Below, one piece after another: positions 9,050-17,448 of a stretch of DNA of 64,000 nucleotides. Location of the stretch: contig JBKHDD010000004.1 in NCBI GenBank assembly GCA_046541515.1, forward strand, positions 1 to 64,000, written 5' to 3'. The translations under genes were made by a program, and so were the position numbers. The first letter of the stretch is position 1. Each line of letters starts with the position of its first letter. Below the pieces are notes generated by a model, which was not told the origin of the DNA, did not search any database, and saw nothing but the letters and a program-made list of their open reading frames with translations. The DNA is from CAYFVR01 sp046541515 (GTDB lineage Bacteria > Desulfobacterota > Desulfobacteria > Desulfobacterales > Desulfococcaceae).

Positions 9050-10117
9050 ATGGCATCGGAATCTCAACTGCGCGACTTCGGAAGACAAATTTGCGCCGTG
9101 GCGGCCGGAACGCCGCTGACCCGGGAGCAGGCCCGGGAGGCCTATCGCCGGATCATCCAAAACGAACAGCCCGAACTGCAGCAGGGCGCGTTTCTCATGG
9201 CCCATATCGCCCGGGGGCCCACGGTGGAAGAGCTGGGCGGCGCCTGGGACGCCTTGGACCGGTACGACACCGCCAAGATCGACGCGGCCGACGTGGCCGG
9301 TCCGATCTGCGACATCGTGGGCACCGGCTCCGATCCGATCAAGACGGTCAACTGCTCCACCCCGGCCTCGGTGATCGCCGCCGCCTGCGGCCTGCCGGTG
9401 GCCAAAAAAGGAGCCCGGCTGGTGACCGGCGTTTCCGGCGCGTCGGACGTGCTGGAAATTCTGGGGCTGGACCTGAACGCGCCGCTGGAAAGCGCCGAGG
9501 CCTGCCTCAAGACCCACGGTCTTTGCTACCTGCCGGGAGAGGCTTTTCTTCGATCCGGCTGGGCGCGGCTGATCCGGTCCATGCGGTTCACCTCGGTGTT
9601 CAACATCATCGGTCCGCTCACTCGGCCCTGCGCCGAAACCCGGGTGATGGTGGTCGGCGGATATTCCCCGGACATCTGCGATCGGCTTATCGATGTCCTC
9701 CGGGAGATCGGCATGTCCGCCGCCGCGGCGCCCTTCGGCCGGGTGGCCGGCCTGCCTCCCGAGGAGGGGATGGACGAATTTTCCCCCTGCGGTCCCACCC
9801 GGGTGACCGAGCTTCGGGACGGCCGGATCGAAACTTACGAGGTGACGCCCGAGGATTTCGGCGTCCAAAGCCTGCCCTTGCCTCGGGTGGCCAGCAGCCG
9901 GACCGCCCACGAAAACGCCCGGCGGGTGGAGCGGACCCTGCAGGGCCGTTACGACACCCCGGAAGCCGATTTTTTTTGCATGAACGCCGGGGCCCTGTTG
10001 CGGCTGGCCGGCCGCGCGGACGGCTACGCGGCGGGAACCGAGATGGCCCGCCAGGCCCTGGCCCAGGGCCTGGCGTGGGAAAAATTTCGCGGCCTGCTGG
10101 ATTTTCAGGGGGCCTGA
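9050..10117 (+). CDS. Anthranilate phosphoribosyltransferase-like protein (TrpD/TrpD2 fold)
   Basis: A 355-residue protein of the nucleoside phosphorylase/phosphoribosyltransferase class III fold. The PRPP-loop equivalent DIVGTGSDPIKTVNCSTPAS (about 88-107) aligns with D-x-x-GTGGDG-x-x-x-x-N-x-ST of TrpD, and GVSGASDVLEILG matches the SGSADVLEALG block. However the TrpD signature KHGNR is replaced by KKGAR, and FNIIGPLTRP replaces the usual FNxLGPLxNP. No trp genes surround it; the next gene, DUF554, follows after one base. It is probably a divergent TrpD-family enzyme with another substrate rather than tryptophan synthesis. The start is ATG 9050. Confidence 0.75.
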   Translation: MASESQLRDFGRQICAVAAGTPLTREQAREAYRRIIQNEQPELQQGAFLMAHIARGPTVEELGGAWDALDRYDTAKIDAADVAGPICDIVGTGSDPIKTVNCSTPASVIAAACGLPVAKKGARLVTGVSGASDVLEILGLDLNAPLESAEACLKTHGLCYLPGEAFLRSGWARLIRSMRFTSVFNIIGPLTRPCAETRVMVVGGYSPDICDRLIDVLREIGMSAAAAPFGRVAGLPPEEGMDEFSPCGPTRVTELRDGRIETYEVTPEDFGVQSLPLPRVASSRTAHENARRVERTLQGRYDTPEADFFCMNAGALLRLAGRADGYAAGTEMARQALAQGLAWEKFRGLLDFQGA

Positions 10118-10118
10118 G

Positions 10119-10805
10119 GTGTTCGGCACGTTTGTCAACGCTCTGGCCATCGTCGCGGGGAGTCTGATCGGTCTGCTGCTGCGGGGCGGCATTCCCCGGG
10201 GATACGCGGAAACGGTGATGCAGGCGGTGGGCCTGGCCGTGATCCTGATCGGTTTGAAAGGGGCCATGTCCTCGGACGCGTTGCTGCTGGTGATTGGTTG
10301 CCTCGCCGCCGGCAGCCTGCTGGGGGAGGCCATGGCCATCGAGGCCCGGCTGGAACGGCTGGGCAGCTGGATGGAACGTCGCTTCGCCCGGAACGGAGAC
10401 GGGATTTCCCAGGGATTCGTCGCCGCCAGCCTGCTGTTTTGCGTCGGCTCCATGGCCATTGTCGGCTCCCTGGAAAGCGGGTTGACCGGCAACCACCAGA
10501 CCCTGTTCGCCAAATCGGTGCTGGACGGCGTCAGCTCGGTGATCTTCGCCTCCACCATGGGACTGGGGGTGGTCTTCTCGGCCGGGTCGGTTCTGCTGTA
10601 CCAAGGGGCCGTCACCCTGGGCGCCGCGCTGGTCAAGCCGCTGCTCTCGCCGCCGGTGGTGGCCCAGATGTCCGCCGTGGGAGGCCTGCTGATCGCCGCT
10701 TTGGGTTTTAATCTCCTGGAGTTCGGCAAAATCAAGGTCGGCAACATGTTGCCCGCCGTGTTTCTCCCGGTGGTCTGGTTCGCGTTGCGGGGGCTGTGGG
10801 GATAA
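10119..10805 (+). CDS. DUF554 family integral membrane protein
   Basis: A 228-residue polytopic inner-membrane protein beginning MFGTFVNALAIVAGSLIGLLLR, with roughly seven hydrophobic segments, characteristic of DUF554 (YdfK-like). The conserved GSLLGEAMAIEARLERLG and FVAASLLFCVGSMAIVGSLESGL blocks match that family. It starts at GTG 10119 one base after the upstream stop, so it is translationally coupled with the TrpD-like gene. The family's function is unknown; a transporter role is often presumed. Confidence 0.85.
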   Translation: MFGTFVNALAIVAGSLIGLLLRGGIPRGYAETVMQAVGLAVILIGLKGAMSSDALLLVIGCLAAGSLLGEAMAIEARLERLGSWMERRFARNGDGISQGFVAASLLFCVGSMAIVGSLESGLTGNHQTLFAKSVLDGVSSVIFASTMGLGVVFSAGSVLLYQGAVTLGAALVKPLLSPPVVAQMSAVGGLLIAALGFNLLEFGKIKVGNMLPAVFLPVVWFALRGLWG

Positions 10806-11036
10806 AGGGGCGTCCACTCCAGCGGGTCTCCGGGGGGAGACGCGGCTCGAATTCCATCGAAATCCATTTCCGCCGACGATAAAATCTGCTATTCTCTTCA
10901 AGCGGTTGTCGAGGGGCGAGGGGGGCGGACGACGTTTCGAACCAGGGGTTTTCCCGTCCCGGGGCCGGCTTCCGGCCTTCCGCGTCGGTTTCCGCCGGGC
11001 CGACGGCCGGAAGAAAAGATCGAAGGGAGGTTGTTC

Positions 11037-11498
11037 ATGAGACGCGCGGGCATGCTGGCGATGGCGCTCCTGCTGGCCGGATGCACCTCGTTTTCCACCG
11101 AGTCGGTCCGGGAGCTTCCGGATTTCGACCGGGTCTATTACGTGATTTTCGAGGAGAAGCCCCGGCTGAGAAACGACGCCATTTTCATGAAAACCCTCCG
11201 GATCGGCAAGGTGATCGGCCTGAAGCCCGCCGGCCAGGGCATGCACGTGGCGAAAATCTCCATCGACGCCCGGTACAAAGACCTGATGCGGGACAACGTC
11301 GCCTTTGTCGTCGACGACGACCGGTTGCAATACGAAACGCTCGGCGACGAAGGCGGACCGCTTGGGGAGGGATCGAAGTTGCTGGGTTTCCCGGGCCGAA
11401 CCCGGTTCACGCTGTTTAAAACCCAGAATCGGTTTCGCGGCATGTCCCGTTCGGTGATGGACAAGGCCGAGGAGTTGTACAAACGATCGCTGGAATAG
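11037..11498 (+). CDS. MlaD/MCE-like domain lipoprotein
   Basis: 153 residues with a short signal peptide and lipobox LLLAGC. The body (YYVIFEEKPRLRNDAIFMKT, RIGKVIGLKP, VAKISIDARYKDLMRDNVAFVV) resembles a single MCE domain as in MlaD: a substrate-strand, a 'gLk-G-apV-G-V-x-x-I' turn and paired beta strands. MCE proteins move lipids across the periplasm. No Mla ATPase or permease lies nearby, so it would be an orphan. The start is chosen for GGGAGG seven bases upstream; a TTG at 11031 is also in frame. The family assignment is moderate. Confidence 0.6.
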   Translation: MRRAGMLAMALLLAGCTSFSTESVRELPDFDRVYYVIFEEKPRLRNDAIFMKTLRIGKVIGLKPAGQGMHVAKISIDARYKDLMRDNVAFVVDDDRLQYETLGDEGGPLGEGSKLLGFPGRTRFTLFKTQNRFRGMSRSVMDKAEELYKRSLE

Positions 11499-11551
11499 CT
11501 TTTTGGGGGAAACCGCCGGGGGCGGCGGAATGAAATTTTTACGGGGGGCAC

Positions 11552-12043
11552 ATGTTCGATCTGCCGGGCGGATGGATTCAGTACGGGGCCATCGCGGCGG
11601 GGATTGCGGGGGCGTTTCTGCTGTTGTTTCGGATGCTGCGGTCCAGCGATCCGCTGCCGCCGAAAGACCCGGATTGCATCTGGCACACCACGGTGATCCG
11701 ACTGGACCGCGTGTACGACGGCGACACCTTTTTCGCCCATGTCCGGGGCCACGAACCCATCGACAAGAAACCGGTGGGCATTCGCATTCGCGGCGTCGAC
11801 ACGCCCGAAATCAGGAGCGACAAGCCGTCGGTAAAAAAGCGAGCCGAAAAGGCGCGGGATTTCGTGGAGGCGGAGCTGAAAAAGGCCCGCCGAATCCATT
11901 TGTACAATGTGAACATGGCCGACAAGTACGGCCGCATGTTGGCCACGGTCTTTTGCGACCGGAGGGACCTGGCCAAAACCTTGGTGGAAAAGCGGCTGGC
12001 CAAGCGCTACGCCGGCGGCAAGAAAAAAAAATGGAAGAAATAG
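11552..12043 (+). CDS. Thermonuclease-like (SNase) protein, membrane-anchored
   Basis: 163 residues with one N-terminal hydrophobic segment (GAIAAGIAGAFLLLFRML, about 12-29), then a staphylococcal-nuclease-fold domain: VIRLDRVYDGDTFFAHV, IRIRGVDTPEIRS (catalytic Arg and Asp), KYGRMLATVFCDRRDLAKTLVEKRLAK. The order and motifs match the SNase superfamily, which cleaves DNA or RNA with calcium. The C terminus is very basic (GGKKKKWKK), possibly for nucleic acid binding. The gene is 16 bases upstream of the next small gene, probably co-transcribed. Confidence 0.85.
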   Translation: MFDLPGGWIQYGAIAAGIAGAFLLLFRMLRSSDPLPPKDPDCIWHTTVIRLDRVYDGDTFFAHVRGHEPIDKKPVGIRIRGVDTPEIRSDKPSVKKRAEKARDFVEAELKKARRIHLYNVNMADKYGRMLATVFCDRRDLAKTLVEKRLAKRYAGGKKKKWKK

Positions 12044-12059
12044 AACGGAAGCGGGAAAC

Positions 12060-12401
12060 ATGAGTCCATTTGAACTGCTGGGCGCCATCAACCAGGAACT
12101 CGACGGCCAGGCGCCCAAACTTTCCGCCGCGGTCAACAAGGCGCTGATGTACCACGGCGAAGGGCGAATCATCACCGACGCCTCCGGCAATCCGGATCCC
12201 GGCATGACCATCGAGGAAAAAGAGACCGTTCGCGCCGAGGCGGACGGCTCCCATCGCCTGATGCTCGCCCTGGTGGAGGCGACCCGCCTGCTGGAGATGA
12301 ACTCCCGCTGGCGGCTGATCGTGGATGTCAAATCCCCCGGAAAAGACGGGCGGACGGAATTGCGCTACAGCCTGATCCGGGACGCCGGTCTGGCGGAATA
12401 A
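12060..12401 (+). CDS. Hypothetical protein
   Basis: 113 residues, soluble, no signal peptide or recognised motif. It begins MSPFELLGAINQELDGQAPKL and contains an Asp/Gly-rich loop (DASGNPDPGMTIEEKE) and a C-terminal strand-rich part (WRLIVDVKSPGKDGRTELRY). Located directly after the nuclease gene with a short gap, so likely in the same transcript. Function unknown. Confidence 0.6.
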   Translation: MSPFELLGAINQELDGQAPKLSAAVNKALMYHGEGRIITDASGNPDPGMTIEEKETVRAEADGSHRLMLALVEATRLLEMNSRWRLIVDVKSPGKDGRTELRYSLIRDAGLAE

Positions 12402-12566
12402 CGAACCGCCTCCCCGATTTCCCGGCCGATTTGGCAAATCGGGATGGCCCATACGGCGTCCCGCGTTTCGCCCGATCGATATTTCCGACCCATTCCGTGT
12501 GAATCCGGAAGGCCCAGGTGATTCCGGCCGTTTCCGGACCAACCCCCGATGAAAGGGAGGCTCGCC

Positions 12567-12770
12567 ATGGCCAAGGAACGGATTGAACGGGAAGACATCA
12601 TTCGAATTGCCGAGGGGCTGAAGATGATCGAGGAGGGCGTGGCCCGCATTCAGGGCGTGATGCGGGAGAAGCGCATCCGCTCGCTCAAGGAGGTGGCCGC
12701 CGAGTTGATTCCGGTGTTTCAGTCCGACGACGAGGAGTTGACCGATTCGGTGATCCAGCGGCTGTCCTGA
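12567..12770 (+). CDS. Small helical hypothetical protein
   Basis: 67 residues, charged and predicted mostly alpha-helical (KERIEREDIIRIAEGLKMIEE, REKRIRSLKEVAAELIP). GGGAGG nine bases upstream supports the ATG at 12567 over an in-frame ATG at 12549. No family recognised; composition and codon use fit a genuine coding sequence. Confidence 0.55.
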   Translation: MAKERIEREDIIRIAEGLKMIEEGVARIQGVMREKRIRSLKEVAAELIPVFQSDDEELTDSVIQRLS

Positions 12771-12923
12771 TTTCCGCGCGGATCGAATTCCCGCGCCGGT
12801 GGTTTTCGCCGGGCGTTTGCCGGCCTTCCGCCGCCGGAGGTCCCGGGCGGCGCGGGAGTTTGATCCGCCATTTCGGCCCGATTTCCAGGAGCTTTTCATT
12901 CTTTCCACCGTTTTGACATCCGA

Positions 12924-15893
12924 ATGAATTCGAAGCGAAAACGCAAACGTAAGCGTCCCCCCGAACCGCCTCGGGAAGTCGCGCATCCCCAACCGGTTCC
13001 GCCGACCGAAACCGGCCAATTACGTCCCCGGCCGTCCGACGTTTCCGAGCCGGCGGTTTCCCGCCATCCGTTCCAAGCCCTTCATGCCGGACTTCCCATC
13101 AAGTCGGCGCCCTTCGATCGATTTGCCGATGGCCTTCAAAGACCGGCTCGCGCGGCCGTCTTCGTTCCCCCTCCCGACGAACGGAAGGCGTCCAAATTCC
13201 CTTTCCGTTTCGCGCTTTTTTTTCTCCTTCTCGCCCTGATCCTGAACGTGGCCCTCCGCGGGTCGATGTCCCCGGCTCATGCCGCCGAACTCCAACCGCC
13301 GGCCGGAATCGGCCCCCCGCAGACGGAAACCGCGGAAACCCGGCGCCGACGGATGGAGGCGGCGGTGGAAACGGAGCGGGAGAACCTGACCGCAATGGGG
13401 GCGCGAGTGGAGCAAATGACTGCGGAAGCGGAACGGATTCGCGCGCGGCTGGACGAGTTCGACGTCCAGATGACCAGCCATGGAAATCTGTTTCTGATGG
13501 AGGATGCCAGCCTGACCCGATTGGAGCGGGCCTGGTCGGAGCACGTCGCGGCGCGAAAATCGGTGGAGGGGTTTCTTTCCAGCGCCGAAAAGAACCTGGC
13601 CTGGATTCAGGAGCAGGTGCGGGACATTCGGGGGCGGTCCGAGCTTTATGCGTCCGACTTGGAAGATCGGCCGATCGTGGAGGGGGTCGAAGGGATCGGG
13701 GATTCGGCGGGAAAGATCCAGGCCTTGCTGGACGAGAAGGTGGAGTTGCTGGAACGGGTCCGCACCCGGTACGGCGAGCGGATCGTTCCCCGGCTGCGGG
13801 AATTCGCCGCCCGTCTTTCCGGCTTTTCGGAACGCTTTGAAGCCCGGCTAAAGGAGCGGAGAACCCGGCTGCTGTTTGAACGCGGGGACTCCGGCGCCAC
13901 ATTTCTGCAGGAACTCCGATCCCTGACGCGGCCCCAAACGATTCTGCTTCGGGCCCGCAATGTTTTGGAGCGGGAGGTTCAAGGGCTGACGTTGCGGCTG
14001 GAAACGGTCGGCCATTTCTTTTTGTTCGCCTTTTTGCTGATGTTCGCCTCGGTGGAATACGGCGTCCTGCGAATCCGGCGGACTTGCCTGCGGAAAGAGG
14101 CGGCCCACGACCTGGCGCGGAGATGGCCCTGGGGACGGTTGGCCCTGCGGACCTTCGCCGAAGGGCTGCCGTTGATGGGCGCGACGCTCTATCTTTATCT
14201 GTACGCGCAAATCCGAGATTTATGGCTCACGACCACCATTTTTCGGATCGCCTTTTTTATCCTCGGCGTGTGGATGGTCGCCCAGTGGTTTTCTTCCTTC
14301 CTCAACATGCGCGAGGAGATGGCCCCGGAGGGAAGCCTTTCCCGGTCCAAGGGGATGCTCCGGAAGCTGCTGTTCATTTTTCGGGTCTTCATTCCGATCC
14401 TGGTCCTGTTCATCTGGCTGATGGGCCGAAGCGTGGCCTTGCAGACCACCGCCCGACTGGTTTTCGATCTCATTCTTTTGGCCTGGATTTCCCGATTTTG
14501 GAAGCATTTTCAAACCGGCCCGGACGGGAAACCCCGTCCCATCCATCAGTGGCCGTTGCGCGTCCGCGTCCTCAAGGCGTTCAGTTATTTTATTCCGGCC
14601 TTCGGCATCGTTCTGATTCTTCTGGGTTTCTTCTCTTTGTCCCTCTACTGGTCCACCTCGTGGCTGCTGACCTTTCCCCTGCTCTTGTGGGGCGGGGTGA
14701 CCTTGCAGCTTCTCCGGGAGTGGCGGCGGCGGTTTAATGCCGAAAACGCCCGGCTTCCGGCGGGGGATGACAGCCGCTCCCCGCGTCTGCTCCAATGGCT
14801 GTTGCTCCAGATTTCCTGGCTGGCCTGGGCGGCGTTGGGCATCCCCCTTTTGGTGTTTGCCTGGTACGTGGACAAGCCCGCCTTTTTCCAGCGGGCTTTC
14901 AGCCTGTTGGCCGCGCCGCTGCCGGTGGAGGGACTTCGGATCAGCTTTGTCGGCATTTTCTCGGCGATTCTGGTGGTTCTGCTGACCCATGCCGCCGTGC
15001 GGGTGGGAAAACCCCTGATTCAGGATCGCTTCCTGGCCGACAGCGGGATGAACCGCGGCGCCCGCACCTCCATCACGCTGATCGCGGCGTACGGTTTCTG
15101 GGCGTTGGGCTTTTTGATCGCCCTCAACGTCCTCGGCGTTCAGAGCGGCCATCTGGCTGTGGTTTTTGGCGCGCTGGGCCTGGGTCTGGGGTTCGGGCTC
15201 CAAAATATCTTTAACAATTTCATCAGCGGTATTATATTGTTGTTCGAACGCCCGATCCAGGTGGGCGACGTGGTGGAGATCAACGGGACCTGGGCCGAGG
15301 TGAGGAACATCAACGTCCGGGCCACCCAGGTGCAGACCTACGACAACGCCTCCCTGCTGATTCCCAATTCCGAGTTCGTCAGCAGCACGGTGATCAACTG
15401 GAGCTTCAAGGATCTTCGCATACGTCGGAACATTTACGTGGGCGTGGCCTACGGCAGCGATATTGAACGGGTTCGCGACACCATGCTGGAAATCGCCCGG
15501 TCGGCCGAATTCGTGTTAAGATATCCGGAGCCCTTGGTTTATTTTTCGGATTTTGGGGACAGCGCGCTGATTTTCCGCCTTCGTTTCTGGACCGACGTGG
15601 ACAACTGTCTTGCCGCGGAAACCAATATCCGCTTCGCCATCGACCGGCTGTTTCGGGAGCGGGGCATTGAGATCGCCTTTCCCCAGCGGGATCTTCACAT
15701 TCGAACCGTGGCCGGCGCTTCTTTCGCGCCGGTTCCGTCCCGAACACCGGCGCCGGAAGCGCCATCCGCTTCCGGCCCGTTCGAAAACACGCCGGCCCCA
15801 CGGGCCGCCCAACCCGCCGGGTCGGGGAGCGGAACCCATTCCGATCCCGCGCCCGAGGATGACGCTGGAGAAGATTCGCCGTCTGGTCCCTGA
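12924..15893 (+). CDS. Large MscS-family mechanosensitive channel (MscK/KefA-like)
   Basis: 989 residues. A basic N-terminal tail (SKRKRKRKRPPEPP) precedes a first hydrophobic segment around 95-113; then a long charged coiled-coil region (about 140-330: ETERENLTAMGARVEQMTAE and onward) typical of periplasmic domains, several transmembrane helices (about 365-720) and the MscS core. The pore-lining helix LGLGLGFGLQNIFNNFISG (about 748-768) and beta domain ERPIQVGDVVEINGTWAEV, with TYDNASLLIPNSEFVSSTVINW, are diagnostic. It ends in a Pro/Ala/Ser-rich tail of about 65 residues. The channel releases solutes under hypo-osmotic shock. The first about 90 residues before the first membrane segment are unusual. 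No strong ribosome site is seen before the ATG. Confidence 0.9.
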   Translation: MNSKRKRKRKRPPEPPREVAHPQPVPPTETGQLRPRPSDVSEPAVSRHPFQALHAGLPIKSAPFDRFADGLQRPARAAVFVPPPDERKASKFPFRFALFFLLLALILNVALRGSMSPAHAAELQPPAGIGPPQTETAETRRRRMEAAVETERENLTAMGARVEQMTAEAERIRARLDEFDVQMTSHGNLFLMEDASLTRLERAWSEHVAARKSVEGFLSSAEKNLAWIQEQVRDIRGRSELYASDLEDRPIVEGVEGIGDSAGKIQALLDEKVELLERVRTRYGERIVPRLREFAARLSGFSERFEARLKERRTRLLFERGDSGATFLQELRSLTRPQTILLRARNVLEREVQGLTLRLETVGHFFLFAFLLMFASVEYGVLRIRRTCLRKEAAHDLARRWPWGRLALRTFAEGLPLMGATLYLYLYAQIRDLWLTTTIFRIAFFILGVWMVAQWFSSFLNMREEMAPEGSLSRSKGMLRKLLFIFRVFIPILVLFIWLMGRSVALQTTARLVFDLILLAWISRFWKHFQTGPDGKPRPIHQWPLRVRVLKAFSYFIPAFGIVLILLGFFSLSLYWSTSWLLTFPLLLWGGVTLQLLREWRRRFNAENARLPAGDDSRSPRLLQWLLLQISWLAWAALGIPLLVFAWYVDKPAFFQRAFSLLAAPLPVEGLRISFVGIFSAILVVLLTHAAVRVGKPLIQDRFLADSGMNRGARTSITLIAAYGFWALGFLIALNVLGVQSGHLAVVFGALGLGLGFGLQNIFNNFISGIILLFERPIQVGDVVEINGTWAEVRNINVRATQVQTYDNASLLIPNSEFVSSTVINWSFKDLRIRRNIYVGVAYGSDIERVRDTMLEIARSAEFVLRYPEPLVYFSDFGDSALIFRLRFWTDVDNCLAAETNIRFAIDRLFRERGIEIAFPQRDLHIRTVAGASFAPVPSRTPAPEAPSASGPFENTPAPRAAQPAGSGSGTHSDPAPEDDAGEDSPSGP

Positions 15894-16188
15894 TGGAACC
15901 TGAATCGATCGATCCCGACCCTCCATCTATCGGGGCGGCGCGCCCGCCGCCTCGACCCCCATCTCCACGCCCCGCCCCGGGGCGCGCCCGTTGTCGCGTG
16001 CACGGATCCCGAATTCTGAGTTTTAATGAAAATCAAATAAAATTAGATAGATATTGGTTTTGGCCGTCGGTATCGATCCGGCGGTCGAACTGCGGACGAT
16101 CCCGTCCCCCCTTCCGGGCGCCGGGGACGATCCGCAATCTTGGAGGCCCAGCGTGGCCTCTCCCCGCGCTCAAGGAGACGCAAATCCG

Positions 16189-17436
16189 ATGGCCATTTTG
16201 ATTTCCGTGGTGGTACTCACCCTTTTGATTTCCTCCCAGTGTTCCCTTTACGAGGCGGTGTTGTATTCCACCCGCATGGGCTCTCTGGAAGCCGAAAAGA
16301 TCGGCGGTCCGCGCCGGGTCAAGGCGATGAAGATGATTCAAATGAAGCGCGAGATTTCGATTCCGCTTTCGGCCATTCTGATTTTGAACACCGTCGCCAA
16401 CACCGCCGGCGCCACCCTGGCCGGCATGTACGCCGCCAAGGCGCTGGGCGATGGACTGGTGCCGGCCTTTTCCATCGTCTTTACGCTGGCCATTTTGTTT
16501 TTCGCGGAAATCGTCCCCAAAACCATCGGCGCGATTCACTGGCGGCGGCTTTGGCCGGCGGTGGTCTGGCCGTTGTCCCTGATGAAGTGGCTGCTGTATC
16601 CTCTTATCGTCGTCACCCATCAATTCTCGGGCTTTCTGACCCGACCCGGGGACGCGGTCCCGGCGGTGACCGAGGAGGACATCCTGGGCACCATCCGGCT
16701 CGGCGCCAAGGGGGGCGAAATTTCCCAGTGGGAAAGTCTGATGCTTCACAACATCATCCACCTGGAAACCAAGCAGGTGCGCGAAATCATGACCCCCCGG
16801 ACGGTCATGTTCACCCTGGACGAGGAGATGACGGTGGAGGATGCCTCTTCCCTGGCCGCCGAAAAAGGCTTCACCCGGATTCCGGTCTTCCGGGGGGATC
16901 GGGAGAACATCGTGGGCTACGTGATGATCCACGACCTCAACTCGGCCAAAACCCTCAGCCGGCCCCAGACGCGGCTCGCCGCGCTGACCAAGCCCATTTT
17001 GTTTGTGCGGGAAACGGAAAACTGCCGGGTGTTGATGACCCATTTTCTGAAGAAGCGGCGGCACATCGCGGTGATCGGAGACGAGTACGGCGGGGTGGCC
17101 GGGCTGGTGACCCTGGAGGACCTGATTGAAACGGTGCTGGGCACCGAGATCGTGGACGAGAACGATTCGGTGGTGGATTTGCAGAAGATGGCGAGGAATC
17201 GGATGCAGGAACGATTTTACGCGTCGCGGGAAGACGTCCCGGAACCCGAAGAGTCGTCTTCCGAGATCGACGAGGTGGAATTCGAATCGACGGACCAGGA
17301 ATCGATGGACGCCGCCGAGTTCGACTGGGAGTCGGTGGAAGCGGAATCCCCCGCCTCGCCCCCCGGCCGGCCAAGGCTGGACGAGTCGGTCTCGTCCGGG
17401 ACGCCGACCCGGGAGGACAATTCTCGCGATGGGTGA
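16189..17436 (+). CDS. CNNM/HlyC/CorC transporter (DUF21 plus CBS pair)
   Basis: 415 residues: an N-terminal DUF21 membrane domain with four hydrophobic helices (MAILISVVVLTLLISSQCSLYEAVLYSTR, SIPLSAILILNTVANTAGA, PAFSIVFTLAILFFAEIVPK, WPAVVWPLSLMKWLLYP), then a CBS pair (VREIMTPRTVMFTLDEE ... FLKKRRHIAVIGDEYGGVAGLVTLEDLIETVLG). The family exports magnesium or cobalt ions; CBS domains bind ATP/Mg. The C-terminal about 90 residues are acidic and Ser/Glu-rich without the usual CorC_HlyC domain. AAGGAG lies 11 bases before the chosen ATG; upstream in-frame codons would add residues unlike the family. Confidence 0.85.
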   Translation: MAILISVVVLTLLISSQCSLYEAVLYSTRMGSLEAEKIGGPRRVKAMKMIQMKREISIPLSAILILNTVANTAGATLAGMYAAKALGDGLVPAFSIVFTLAILFFAEIVPKTIGAIHWRRLWPAVVWPLSLMKWLLYPLIVVTHQFSGFLTRPGDAVPAVTEEDILGTIRLGAKGGEISQWESLMLHNIIHLETKQVREIMTPRTVMFTLDEEMTVEDASSLAAEKGFTRIPVFRGDRENIVGYVMIHDLNSAKTLSRPQTRLAALTKPILFVRETENCRVLMTHFLKKRRHIAVIGDEYGGVAGLVTLEDLIETVLGTEIVDENDSVVDLQKMARNRMQERFYASREDVPEPEESSSEIDEVEFESTDQESMDAAEFDWESVEAESPASPPGRPRLDESVSSGTPTREDNSRDG

Positions 17437-17448
17437 AGGGCGAGCTCC

